From Paenibacillus ihumii (GTDB taxonomy: Bacteria; Bacillota; Bacilli; Paenibacillales; Paenibacillaceae), in assembly GCF_001403875.1 (NCBI RefSeq), contig NZ_LN884295.1, positions 62,001 through 126,000 of the forward strand: a DNA stretch of 64,000 nt, in the 5' to 3' direction. The position numbers and the translations under genes were made by a program. The notes below the pieces were generated by a model. It saw only the letters and a list, made by a program, of their open reading frames with translations, ran no database searches and was not told the DNA's origin. This document shows positions 8,788 through 16,211 of the stretch, piece by piece (position 1 is the first letter of the stretch; each line of letters begins with the position of its first letter).

Positions 8788-9357
8788 ATGAGAAACGAAC
8801 CAAACAATAACCATCAGCCCGACAACAGACGGACAAACCCGGCCAATGCCCGGATCAAGGCGCTGCAGAAGCTGAAAGCCGAGCAGATCAATGCCTGGAA
8901 GCCGGTCAAAATTGAAATGGCACAGTACTGGATTGAGCATGAGAAGGTACAAACGCAGCGGAAAATGACCCGGGGCGCGATCCATTTCTGCAATTTCGGC
9001 GAAAATATCGGCTGCGAGCAAAATGAGGAGCGTCCGGTCATTGTCGTATCAAACAACACGGTGAACTCAACGTCCGGCAATGTCATCGTCGTGCCGCTCA
9101 CCAAAAATCTGAAAACGCGCACCAGCCCGAAGACCGGCCAGCCGATTTTGACGAAAGAAGGCAAACCGATTCCCCGGTTTCAAAGCCATTATTTTCTGTT
9201 CAAGAGCAAATACGACTTCCTGGCCTTCGATTCTGCCGCCAAAACAGAGGAAGCTACATCGGTCAGCAAAATCCGCTTGAAGGAGCATCTTGGGAATCTG
9301 GATGAGGAGGATATGAACCGGCTGGAGAACCGGCTGAAATGGACCTTTGGCTTTTAA
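8788..9357 (+). CDS. PemK/MazF-family toxin-like endoribonuclease, N-terminally extended, no antitoxin partner
   Basis: The C-terminal 125 residues have the MazF/PemK fold: RGAIHFCNFGENIGCEQ, then NEERPVIVVSNN and VIVVPLTKN, with the Arg after the early strand and the Thr after VVPL where MazF keeps its catalytic pair. MazF proteins cut single-stranded RNA at short motifs. An extra N-terminal part of about 60 residues is polar and helical. The start at 8788 (189 residues) is chosen because GGAGGAG precedes it by eight bases; an in-frame ATG at 8755 has none. No antitoxin gene stands on either side, so it may be an orphan. Confidence 0.85.
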   Translation: MRNEPNNNHQPDNRRTNPANARIKALQKLKAEQINAWKPVKIEMAQYWIEHEKVQTQRKMTRGAIHFCNFGENIGCEQNEERPVIVVSNNTVNSTSGNVIVVPLTKNLKTRTSPKTGQPILTKEGKPIPRFQSHYFLFKSKYDFLAFDSAAKTEEATSVSKIRLKEHLGNLDEEDMNRLENRLKWTFGF

Positions 9358-9375
9358 AGTTTCAGCAAAGAGGGA

Positions 9376-9405
9376 TTGACAAAACGCTGCTTAAGAGGTT
9401 ATTAT
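9376..9405 (+). promoter_or_regulatory. Sigma-A promoter of the structured RNA locus
   Basis: TTGACA at 9376-9381, an 18-base spacer and TATTAT at 9400-9405. No protein start follows for the next 300 bases, so this promoter should drive a non-coding transcript starting near 9412. Confidence 0.7.
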
Positions 9406-9411
9406 TGAAAC

Positions 9412-9646
9412 AAGTGATTTGTTCGTAGAGTTTTATTATGTCATCCACCTCGTCGTGGATAAACTCACACGTTACTTACGTGTATTGAGTCAGAAGAGGA
9501 GCCTCGGCTCCTCTTTCGTCTTCTTACAAGAACTTATGATCGCGATCATGAACTGCCTGCGATCCGCACATAATAATCCTATGTCGCCCACCCGGTCGTG
9601 GGCAAATTCACCCCGCATGGAGGCTCCCTGCGGGGTTTATTTTATT
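9412..9646 (+). ncRNA. Candidate non-coding RNA with two related hairpin units
   Basis: Two copies of the same design lie in tandem. Unit 1 (9439-9524): ATGTC, hairpin ATCCAC-CTCGTC-GTGGAT at 9443-9460, linker AAACTCAC, hairpin ACACGT-TACTT-ACGTGT at 9467-9483, then a terminator stem AAGAGGAGCC/GGCTCCTCTT at 9494-9515 with a T-rich tail. Unit 2 (9581-9646): ATGTC, hairpin GCCCAC-CCGGTC-GTGGGC at 9586-9603, linker AAATTCAC, hairpin CCCCGCA/TGCGGGG at 9611-9635, then TTTATTTTATT. Stem bases differ while pairing is kept; ATGTC, loop C..GTC and the linker are conserved. I cannot match it to a named RNA family. A sigma-A promoter stands just upstream. Confidence 0.6.
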
Positions 9647-9680
9647 CTCCTGTGTACTATTTAACCAAAGGGGCTATATT

Positions 9681-10253
9681 CTAACCAAATTTTTGCTCCA
9701 GCCCCGTCAGAAAAATTCTCAAATTAAAGTCCAGGCTCCGCTCCACGGACAGAGGCAGGCCGAAGCCTCCCAGCTGCTCAAGCGAGGCGAAGCCATGGAT
9801 AAGGCTCCGCAATCCCCGAACTGCATGCAGGGCCTCCTCCTCCGTCAGCCCATAAGGCCGCAAGAGCTGAAGCACCAGATCGACAAGGCGCCCTCCTGCC
9901 TCTTCGATCTCAGCCCCGTTCACGCCTTGCGGCGCAATCTGGACGCTCTCGTACAGCCCCGGATGCTCGCGGGCGAAACGGAGATAGGCATACGCAAATT
10001 GCTCAATGCCTTCCTTCCCCGCCAGCCCTCCTACAGCTTCGCTGACTTCCCCGTAAAGCTGCCCCATGGCATGCAGGGCGAGCAGAGCTCTCAGCTCCTC
10101 AAGCCCGCGGATATGATTATAGAGCGACGGGGATCGCACCCCGAGAGAGGCGGCGACCGACGCCAGTGTAACCGCCTGAATTCCCTGGCGGTCGGCAATG
10201 TCTACCGCCGCCATCAGTACGGCGTTTGCATCAAGCCCTGGTCTTGGCGGCAT
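9681..10253 (-). CDS. TetR/AcrR-family transcriptional regulator
   Basis: A 190-residue TetR-type repressor. The N-terminal helix-turn-helix runs through about residues 10-50 (VTLASVAASLGVRSPSLYNHI). The C-terminal half resembles the WHG-type ligand domain (AYLRFAREHPGLYE). AAGGAGGG stands seven bases before the ATG. It is the second gene of an operon with the metallo-beta-lactamase-fold gene 18 bp upstream, and two perfect palindromes in that operon's promoter are its likely operators, so it probably represses itself and its partner. Confidence 0.92.
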   Translation of the reverse strand: MPPRPGLDANAVLMAAVDIADRQGIQAVTLASVAASLGVRSPSLYNHIRGLEELRALLALHAMGQLYGEVSEAVGGLAGKEGIEQFAYAYLRFAREHPGLYESVQIAPQGVNGAEIEEAGGRLVDLVLQLLRPYGLTEEEALHAVRGLRSLIHGFASLEQLGGFGLPLSVERSLDFNLRIFLTGLEQKFG

Positions 10254-10271
10254 GATGATCCCTCCTTCTCC

Positions 10272-10994
10272 TTAAATATTTGATTCCCGTTCCAGCCGGC
10301 GTCTAGCCGTAAGAATCGCTTCCTGAAGCTTTGCAGCCGGATCTCTCAGCATCTCCCCATGCCCTGCCGCAAGCAGGGTTGGCCGCTGCTCCGCCAGCTT
10401 GACCGCGCTGGCCAGCGCAGCCTCCCTATTCCAGGTAGCCAGTGCCGGAAAAGGAAAGCTCAAGCGAAGATGTCCTGTAACAGTAAGCCCCCCGCGCGTA
10501 TGGAAGGCATCACCGGCCAGAAGCGCCCCCGTTCGCTGGTCGAGCAAAGAGATCGAGCCCGGCGTATGGCCAGGAGCGGCAATGACCCGCAGAGAGCCGA
10601 TGCTGTCGCCCTCCCGGACAAGAAGATCGGGCTGCGTCTGGACGGACTTGGGCAGGCTGCCCCGGATTGGCGTCTGTGGTTCATCGGCCTGGAGCGTACG
10701 GTCACCGGCCAGCAGCCGCGCGTCGCGTTCCGAAATGCAGACCTTGGCTTCCGGAAAGCTCTCCTTCAAGCTGTTCAGCGCCCCTATATGATCCTCATGG
10801 GCATGGGTCAATACGATCCGGGCCAGCGGTTTGCCGATGGCCTGAATGGCCCGCTTAATGCCGTCTGCACTATAAGGAAGAGCTGCATCGACCAAGGTCA
10901 GACTCTCCTCCTCCTCGATCAAATAGCAATTCACCGGAAACAGCCGGGGCATAAACGTCAATTGCCACAAATATTCATCCCGAATTATTCTCAT
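10272..10994 (-). CDS. Metallo-beta-lactamase-fold hydrolase
   Basis: The 240-residue protein carries the metal-binding motif THAHEDH (His-x-His-x-Asp-His at residues 64-69), the later ligands in APGHTPGS and AGDAFH, and a final AAGHGE. The fold covers thioester hydrolases, lactonases and related enzymes; the substrate is not evident. I place the start at the ATG 10994 because GAGGAG stands nine bases before it; a TTG at 11015 has no ribosome site. It is cotranscribed with the TetR gene, so the regulator's ligand is probably related to this enzyme's substrate. Confidence 0.92.
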   Translation of the reverse strand: MRIIRDEYLWQLTFMPRLFPVNCYLIEEEESLTLVDAALPYSADGIKRAIQAIGKPLARIVLTHAHEDHIGALNSLKESFPEAKVCISERDARLLAGDRTLQADEPQTPIRGSLPKSVQTQPDLLVREGDSIGSLRVIAAPGHTPGSISLLDQRTGALLAGDAFHTRGGLTVTGHLRLSFPFPALATWNREAALASAVKLAEQRPTLLAAGHGEMLRDPAAKLQEAILTARRRLERESNI

Positions 10995-11015
10995 CCGCAC
11001 TCGCTCCTCACTCAA

Positions 11016-11061
11016 ACTAATACCATTAGTTTTATTTTAACTAATTGTATTAGTTTTGCAA
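11016..11061 (-). promoter_or_regulatory. Promoter with two TetR operators (ACTAAT-N3-ATTAGT)
   Basis: Two perfect 15-base palindromes occur: ACTAAT-ACC-ATTAGT at 11016-11030 and ACTAAT-TGT-ATTAGT at 11040-11054. On the minus strand, TTGCAA (11056-11061) and TAAAAT (11034-11039) form a promoter with a 16-base spacer. The second palindrome fills this spacer and the first covers the start site. This is the textbook position for repression, most likely by the TetR protein encoded at 9681-10253. Confidence 0.8.
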
Positions 11062-11070
11062 GTATTATTT

Positions 11071-13317
11071 TTATCCGGCGGAATAGGGTCTTTCCTGCCC
11101 GGCCTCCGCTTGCTTAAATCCCCGACCCGGCCAGAAGGAGACTCGGCCCAGAACCGCCGTGATGGACGGGACGAGGAAAGGCCGGACGATGAACGTATCA
11201 AGCAGGATGCCGATCGCCGAAATGATGCCAAATTGAACGAGCGCCTGGATCGGCAGCGTCGCCAGTACGGCAAACGTCCCGGCCAGTATCAGTCCTGCTG
11301 AGGTGATTACCCCGCCTGTCTCGGTAACTCCGTCTTGAATCGCCTGCTTCAGGGGCATCGTTCTGCTCTTCCGCCAGATACTGGAGATGAGAAATATATT
11401 GTAGTCCTCGCCCAGCGCGACGAGAAAAGCGAAGGCATAGAGTGGAATAAGCCCCTGAATCGCCGCGGTGCCCATCACGTCGTGGATGACAAACCAGCCG
11501 AGGCCCAGCGCGGAGAAATACGACAGCACGACGGTCAGCACGAGATACAGCGTCGCAACCACGGAGCGCAGATACAGCAGCAGCAGCAGGGCGATCAGCC
11601 CGATTACGATGGGAATAATGACGGCCGTATCCCGCTCATTCGTCAGCTCCGTGTCGTACTGAACCGCCGTCTGTCCGGAGATCCACACCTGCTCCTCCGG
11701 TGACGTAATGCCTGCGGCATAAAGCATCTTCTCCGCCTCAGCCCGCAGCTCCGGCATAAGGGCCATCGCTTCGTTCGAGTACGGATTTAGGTCCATCTCA
11801 ATATCTATGGCCTGAATATCCGGGTTCCCGCTCCCCTGGACAGGGTCGGATACCTTGCTGATATAAGAAAGGCTTGAGAAGGTCTCCTTAAGAGGCACTT
11901 CGTTTCCCTCGGTATGGACCATAAGCTTGATCGGCGCCAGCTCTCCCGGGGTGAATTTGTCGGCGATAACGGCGAACCCCTCCCGCGACGGGCTGCTCTC
12001 GGGGAAGGTGGATAATAAATCCACAGTATACTCGATCCGGGTCGAATTGACCGCGCAGACCCCGAGGAAAATCACCGTTACCGCGATAATCGCCCATGGC
12101 CGGCGCGTAACCGCACGGCCGATCCAGCCCCCTTGACGCTTGGCTGCCGCCGGGGCGGGAGCCGGGACAGGCTTGCCCTTCCTTTCCGCTCTTTCGGCAA
12201 TCATTTCCGGCGTCCGGGGCACGAACGGATAGAAGGAGACGCGGCCCAGAATAGCAAGCAGTGCGGGCACAAGCGTCAGGCTGGCTGCCCCCATAATCAG
12301 GATCGACAAGCTGAACGGTACGGCAAACCGGTGAACCGCGCCGTATTGGGCGAACAGAAGCACGAGCAGGGCGATGACGACCGTGAAGCCGCTCATGGCG
12401 ATCGCTCCAGCCGAATCCTTGAATGCGCGAACCAGCGCCTTCGATTTATCGCGTTCCTCCCCGAGAATTTGCCGGAAGCGGGAAATGAGGAACAGGCAGT
12501 AATCCGTGCCTGCCCCGAACAGGAGCACCGTCATGATAGAAATGCCCTGCGAATCGACGGTGATCCAGCCGAGGTCGGCCATTTTACCCAAGATGGGACT
12601 GGCTGCCCCATATGCAAAGCCTACCCCGATCAAAGGGATCATCGCCAGAACCGGCGACTTGTAGATCAGCAGCAGAAGCACGAGCACAAGCAGCACGGTC
12701 GCGATCAGCAGGGATACGTCTGCACTGGAGAATAGGCTGACCGCGTCGATCGAGATTCCCGCCGGCCCGGACACCCGGGCGGACAGACCTTCCAAATCCC
12801 CTAGATCTGCCGAGAACGGATCGGCAGCATAAATTTCCCTAGACTGCTCCCGGATCCTCTCCATTCCCGCCTTCAGCGTATCCGTATCCGCTGCCTGGCT
12901 AAAGAATAGCGGCAGCACGAACGCCGTTCCATCTTCAGAGGCCTGCTTCTGCAGCACGGGCAGCGGCATCAGGTGAAAAGGCGGCACCGCCTCCTGCCCT
13001 TCAAGCGGATGGTCCGTCAGATAGGCCGACAGCTGCTGCAGGCCCCCGAAGTCCTCCTCAGTCAGCCCGCTGTTCCTTTGCCATACGAGCAGTGCCGGAA
13101 TCCCCGAATCGGTCGGGAACTCCTGTTCAGCCAGCTGCTGAGCCTGTACGGAAGGCATTGACGCCTCCAGGTTGGCCGCATTATTGTCCTCCTTCTCGTT
13201 AACACCGGGCCAGATCACCGTCAAGGCTCCAACGAGAACGATCCAGACCGCCAAAGTAATCCATTTCGTGATGCTTCCCGCAAACCAGCGTCCGAGCCGC
13301 TCCAGCAGGTTATCCAT
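11071..13317 (-). CDS. MMPL/RND-superfamily membrane transporter
   Basis: The protein of about 748 residues has the MMPL plan: one helix, a large outside loop, five or six helices, then the same again (second half starting near WAIIAVTVIFLGVCAVNSTRI). The GAGTDYCLFLISRF and GEDYNIFLISS segments in the two halves match the proton-path Asp motif of these pumps. Members of the YdfJ/MmpL group export lipids, drugs or fatty acids. I choose the ATG at 13317 (GAGGG six bases upstream); a start six codons earlier at 13335 is possible. The divergent TetR gene is the likely regulator. Confidence 0.92.
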   Translation of the reverse strand: MDNLLERLGRWFAGSITKWITLAVWIVLVGALTVIWPGVNEKEDNNAANLEASMPSVQAQQLAEQEFPTDSGIPALLVWQRNSGLTEEDFGGLQQLSAYLTDHPLEGQEAVPPFHLMPLPVLQKQASEDGTAFVLPLFFSQAADTDTLKAGMERIREQSREIYAADPFSADLGDLEGLSARVSGPAGISIDAVSLFSSADVSLLIATVLLVLVLLLLIYKSPVLAMIPLIGVGFAYGAASPILGKMADLGWITVDSQGISIMTVLLFGAGTDYCLFLISRFRQILGEERDKSKALVRAFKDSAGAIAMSGFTVVIALLVLLFAQYGAVHRFAVPFSLSILIMGAASLTLVPALLAILGRVSFYPFVPRTPEMIAERAERKGKPVPAPAPAAAKRQGGWIGRAVTRRPWAIIAVTVIFLGVCAVNSTRIEYTVDLLSTFPESSPSREGFAVIADKFTPGELAPIKLMVHTEGNEVPLKETFSSLSYISKVSDPVQGSGNPDIQAIDIEMDLNPYSNEAMALMPELRAEAEKMLYAAGITSPEEQVWISGQTAVQYDTELTNERDTAVIIPIVIGLIALLLLLYLRSVVATLYLVLTVVLSYFSALGLGWFVIHDVMGTAAIQGLIPLYAFAFLVALGEDYNIFLISSIWRKSRTMPLKQAIQDGVTETGGVITSAGLILAGTFAVLATLPIQALVQFGIISAIGILLDTFIVRPFLVPSITAVLGRVSFWPGRGFKQAEAGQERPYSAG

Positions 13318-13464
13318 CGCTTCCCTCAACTCCATTCCTTTTTATATTTGTGAACAAGTGATATAAATCATAAAGTAATTATATATACCGGAAGGTTAAT
13401 TATCAATCGCCTATTCAAAAGATCCGGGCCCCTCCAAAAGATGACTTGCTATCCCCCTCTTATG

Positions 13465-13499
13465 GTATAATTGTTCGTCAGTACAAGTTATTGAGGTGA
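13465..13499 (+). promoter_or_regulatory. Promoter and ribosome site of the tetR gene next to mmpL
   Basis: A TATAAT box lies near 13466-13471 without a clear -35 box. The element TTGT-N8-ACAA (inside TTGTTCGTCAGTACAA) follows and could be an operator. TTGAGGTGA at 13491-13499 is the ribosome site that decides the ATG start at 13505 over the GTG at 13496. Confidence 0.45.
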
Positions 13500-13504
13500 C
13501 CTTG

Positions 13505-14122
13505 ATGAAAGCCCCGAACAAGAAGCCCTTGGGGAGACCTCCCGTTCAGCAGGAAGGCCTTCCCACTTCCCAGCATATTCTCATGACTGCCTCTACCCTG
13601 TTTATGGAGAAAGGCTTCGAATCCGTCACCATGAATATGGTGGCAGAGCATTCCGGCGTAACCAAAGCTTCCGTCTATTATTACTATCCAACCAAAAACG
13701 AGCTGTTCGTCGCCTGCATGGTCGCCGTCCTCGTCAATGTGAAGCAGCGCATCGAAGCTTTGCTGGCTCGGCCGGGCTCTTTCCGGGAGCGGCTTGAGCT
13801 CATTGCCCAGAATTATTTACGGGTTCCCCAGGTTCATATGGACGGGATGGCGGAGAAGGTGAAGCATCATTTAAACGAGGAGCAGCACGAGCGGCTGAAC
13901 AAGCATGAAAATGCGCTGTACAAAGCATTGGAGAAAGGCTTCGCCGATGCCGCCGAGCGGGGAGAGATTTACTGCGAGAAGCCATTGGTTGCAGCACATC
14001 TATATGTGTCTATGCTAAAGGTCGGCGAGCGGCGCTATTCAAATAACGAGGCGTTATTCGAGTCGAACGAAGAAGCCGCAGCAACAATCGTCGCCTTTGT
14101 ATGGCGAGGCCTTCATCAATAA
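13505..14122 (+). CDS. TetR-family transcriptional regulator
   Basis: The 205-residue protein has a TetR helix-turn-helix at about residues 20-65 (VTMNMVAEHSGVTKASVYYY) and an all-alpha ligand-binding C-terminal part. A basic tail (MKAPNKKPLGRPP) precedes the DNA-binding domain. It is divergent from the MMPL transporter gene with a 187-base shared control region, which suggests that it represses the pump. The yneQ-like gene follows after 21 bp and may be cotranscribed. Confidence 0.9.
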   Translation: MKAPNKKPLGRPPVQQEGLPTSQHILMTASTLFMEKGFESVTMNMVAEHSGVTKASVYYYYPTKNELFVACMVAVLVNVKQRIEALLARPGSFRERLELIAQNYLRVPQVHMDGMAEKVKHHLNEEQHERLNKHENALYKALEKGFADAAERGEIYCEKPLVAAHLYVSMLKVGERRYSNNEALFESNEEAAATIVAFVWRGLHQ

Positions 14123-14143
14123 ATTGGCAAAAGGAGAGTTCGC

Positions 14144-14455
14144 ATGGCCTTCGGTATTACCCGCCAGGAGTTGAATGCCTGGAAACGGCGCGTCTCGCAG
14201 GGAGAGATCGCATATTTGACGCATTACTGGCTTGAGCCGCGCTTTCCAGGAATTACGACCGTCACTAAGGTCGGATGCAGCGATTTGGACCGGCTGGCCG
14301 CCTGGTGCAGGGATAACGGGCTCAATCCGAAATACATCCACCGCCGGGATGCCTATCCCCATTTCGATTTGATCGGCCCCAAGCAGGTAGAGATTCTAAC
14401 CAGGGAAGGGCTCCATGATCAGCTTGAAAGATTCAATCTCCTATCAGAATATTAA
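14144..14455 (+). CDS. YneQ-like conserved small protein
   Basis: A 103-residue soluble protein beginning MAFGITRQELNAWKRRV, with central TTVTKVGCSDLDRLAAWC and YPHFDLIGPKQVEIL. From memory this layout matches the YneQ-type small proteins of Bacillus, which have no known function; I am moderately sure of the match. AAAGGAGAG precedes the ATG. It lies 21 bp behind the tetR gene and is followed by a terminator. Confidence 0.7.
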   Translation: MAFGITRQELNAWKRRVSQGEIAYLTHYWLEPRFPGITTVTKVGCSDLDRLAAWCRDNGLNPKYIHRRDAYPHFDLIGPKQVEILTREGLHDQLERFNLLSEY

Positions 14456-14457
14456 AA

Positions 14458-14493
14458 GCAGGCCCCATTCATGCTATGGCGGCCTGCCTTTTG
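14458..14493. terminator. Terminator between yneQ-like gene and sulP gene
   Basis: GCAGGCC (14458-14464) pairs with GGCCTGC (14481-14487) and is followed by CTTTT. It ends the plus-strand pair and may also serve the convergent SulP gene. Confidence 0.7.
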
Positions 14494-14505
14494 TGTATTA
14501 TCCCC

Positions 14506-15966
14506 TTAAGCTTGTTCCCCAGTTACAGTTAATCCTACCCGGTGAACGAGCTCCGAGCTTTCCTTATTCAGCCCGATGAGCTCCGCAGTCTTGCCCAGCT
14601 CCCGGTATTTGGCCATGACCTTGAAAATCGCCTGAACGGCCGAATGATCCCAGACATGGGATTTGGTGAAGTCGATCCGGATATGGTCCGGATCCCCCGT
14701 CACATCGAACTCGTTCAAAAAGCCGGAGACGGTGCCAAAGAACATTTGGCCCTTCACCTCGTATGTCTTGATGCCCGCTTGTTCTTCTGAAATGATCCGG
14801 ATCTTGGCCATCCTCCAGGCAAATATAAGTGCGCTGAGCAGCACGCCAATCCCTACGCCAATGGAAAGATTATTCGTGGCTACGACGGCCGCGACCGTAA
14901 CGATCATCACGAACCCGTCCGAATACGGGATATTCCGACGCATGGATCGCAGATAGCCCCAATCGAATGTGCCGATGCAAACCATGAACATTACGCCAAC
15001 CAAGGCCGCCATAGGGATCGCCTTGACGACATCGCCGAGCACGATGATGAGAAACAACAGGCCGACCCCGGATACCAGAGTCGACAAGCGGGTTCGACCG
15101 CCGGATTTAACGTTGATCATCGACTGGCCGATCATGGCGCAGCCTGCCATTCCCCCGAAGAAGCCAGTTACAACGTTCGCAAGCCCCTGTCCCTTCATCT
15201 CCCGGTTTTTATCACTGGACGTATCGGTGATTTCATCGATCAGGCTTGCGGTCATCAATGACTCAAGCAGCCCGACGATGGCTAGCGATAAGGATACCGG
15301 GAAGATCACCTTGAACATGTCCCAGGACAGGCTCACTTCCGGAAGATGAAATACCGGCAGCGCGCTCGTAATCGTCCCCATGTCTCCCACCGTTTTGACA
15401 TCCAGGCCAAGCAGCATCGTTATGACGGACACGATGATAATAGCGGCCAGAGCCGAAGGAAAAGCCTTCGTAATCCGGGGAAACACGTAAATAATAACTA
15501 GCGTCAGAGCAACCAGGGCGTACATGACCCAGCCCTCGCCTGTAAAATAATTCAGCTGAGCTATGAAGATCAGGATTGCCAGCGCATTAACGAACCCTAC
15601 CATAACGGAATGCGGCAGAAACGTAATTAATCTCCCAAGTTTTAGCGCGCCAAGAATAATTTGAATAATGCCTGCGAGAATCGTAGCCGCAAAAAGATAC
15701 TCGATCCCATAGTCGCGGACAAGCCCTCCCATCAGCAGAGCCATCGCTCCTGTGGCTGCCGATATCATTCCTGGTCTGCCCCCTGCAAAGGCAATCACTA
15801 CAGCGATGAAAAAAGAAGCATACAGCCCGACCATCGGGCTAACGCCGGCCAGGAGCGAGAATGCGATCGCCTCTGGAATCAAAGCAAAAGCAACCGTCAG
15901 ACCGGACAGCAGATCTGCCCGTGTATTCGAGAACCATGCCGCTCTCATATTTACTGTTTTCAACAA
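14506..15966 (-). CDS. SulP-family anion transporter
   Basis: The 486-residue protein has about eleven helices with the SulP opening (LSGLTVAFALIPEAIAFSLL, GLYASFF) and the conserved FFGGMAGCAMIGQSMINVKSG segment. A C-terminal STAS-like domain of about 100 residues follows the last helix (from residue ~395). Relatives carry sulfate, bicarbonate or other anions with sodium or protons. The start is a TTG with GGGAGG nine bases upstream; an ATG lies six codons further in. It is a single-gene unit. Confidence 0.92.
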   Translation of the reverse strand: MLKTVNMRAAWFSNTRADLLSGLTVAFALIPEAIAFSLLAGVSPMVGLYASFFIAVVIAFAGGRPGMISAATGAMALLMGGLVRDYGIEYLFAATILAGIIQIILGALKLGRLITFLPHSVMVGFVNALAILIFIAQLNYFTGEGWVMYALVALTLVIIYVFPRITKAFPSALAAIIIVSVITMLLGLDVKTVGDMGTITSALPVFHLPEVSLSWDMFKVIFPVSLSLAIVGLLESLMTASLIDEITDTSSDKNREMKGQGLANVVTGFFGGMAGCAMIGQSMINVKSGGRTRLSTLVSGVGLLFLIIVLGDVVKAIPMAALVGVMFMVCIGTFDWGYLRSMRRNIPYSDGFVMIVTVAAVVATNNLSIGVGIGVLLSALIFAWRMAKIRIISEEQAGIKTYEVKGQMFFGTVSGFLNEFDVTGDPDHIRIDFTKSHVWDHSAVQAIFKVMAKYRELGKTAELIGLNKESSELVHRVGLTVTGEQA

Positions 15967-16143
15967 TGATGTAATCCTCCCGTTTCTTTAAAAAATGTCC
16001 GGTGCAACGCTCACGAACTCGATTATATAAAATTTTATTAAGAGTTCACAAATGGCTAAGCCTTGATGTAAGCGTTGTCATATTATGAATGCTTTTTATT
16101 CCTGCTTCATAGGGGGAGTTTGCTGGCCTTATCCTTCCCAGTG

Positions 16144-16179
16144 CAAAAAGCACCCTGCATAAGACTTATACAGAGTGCT
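16144..16179 (-). terminator. Terminator of the hybrid kinase gene
   Basis: A 15-base imperfect stem (16149-16163 with 16165-16179) on the minus strand is followed by TTTTT, about 35 bases after the hybrid kinase stop codon. Confidence 0.75.
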
Positions 16180-16211
16180 GCATCATGTGCGTATCCTGTC
16201 GCTTCATCCTG

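Noticed and set aside
9441..9603. Guanidine-II (mini-ykkC) riboswitch on the minus strand
   Set aside because: One loop contains ACGA on the minus strand, but the second reads ACCG, the two are 130 bases apart and the next minus-strand sequence has no fitting gene.
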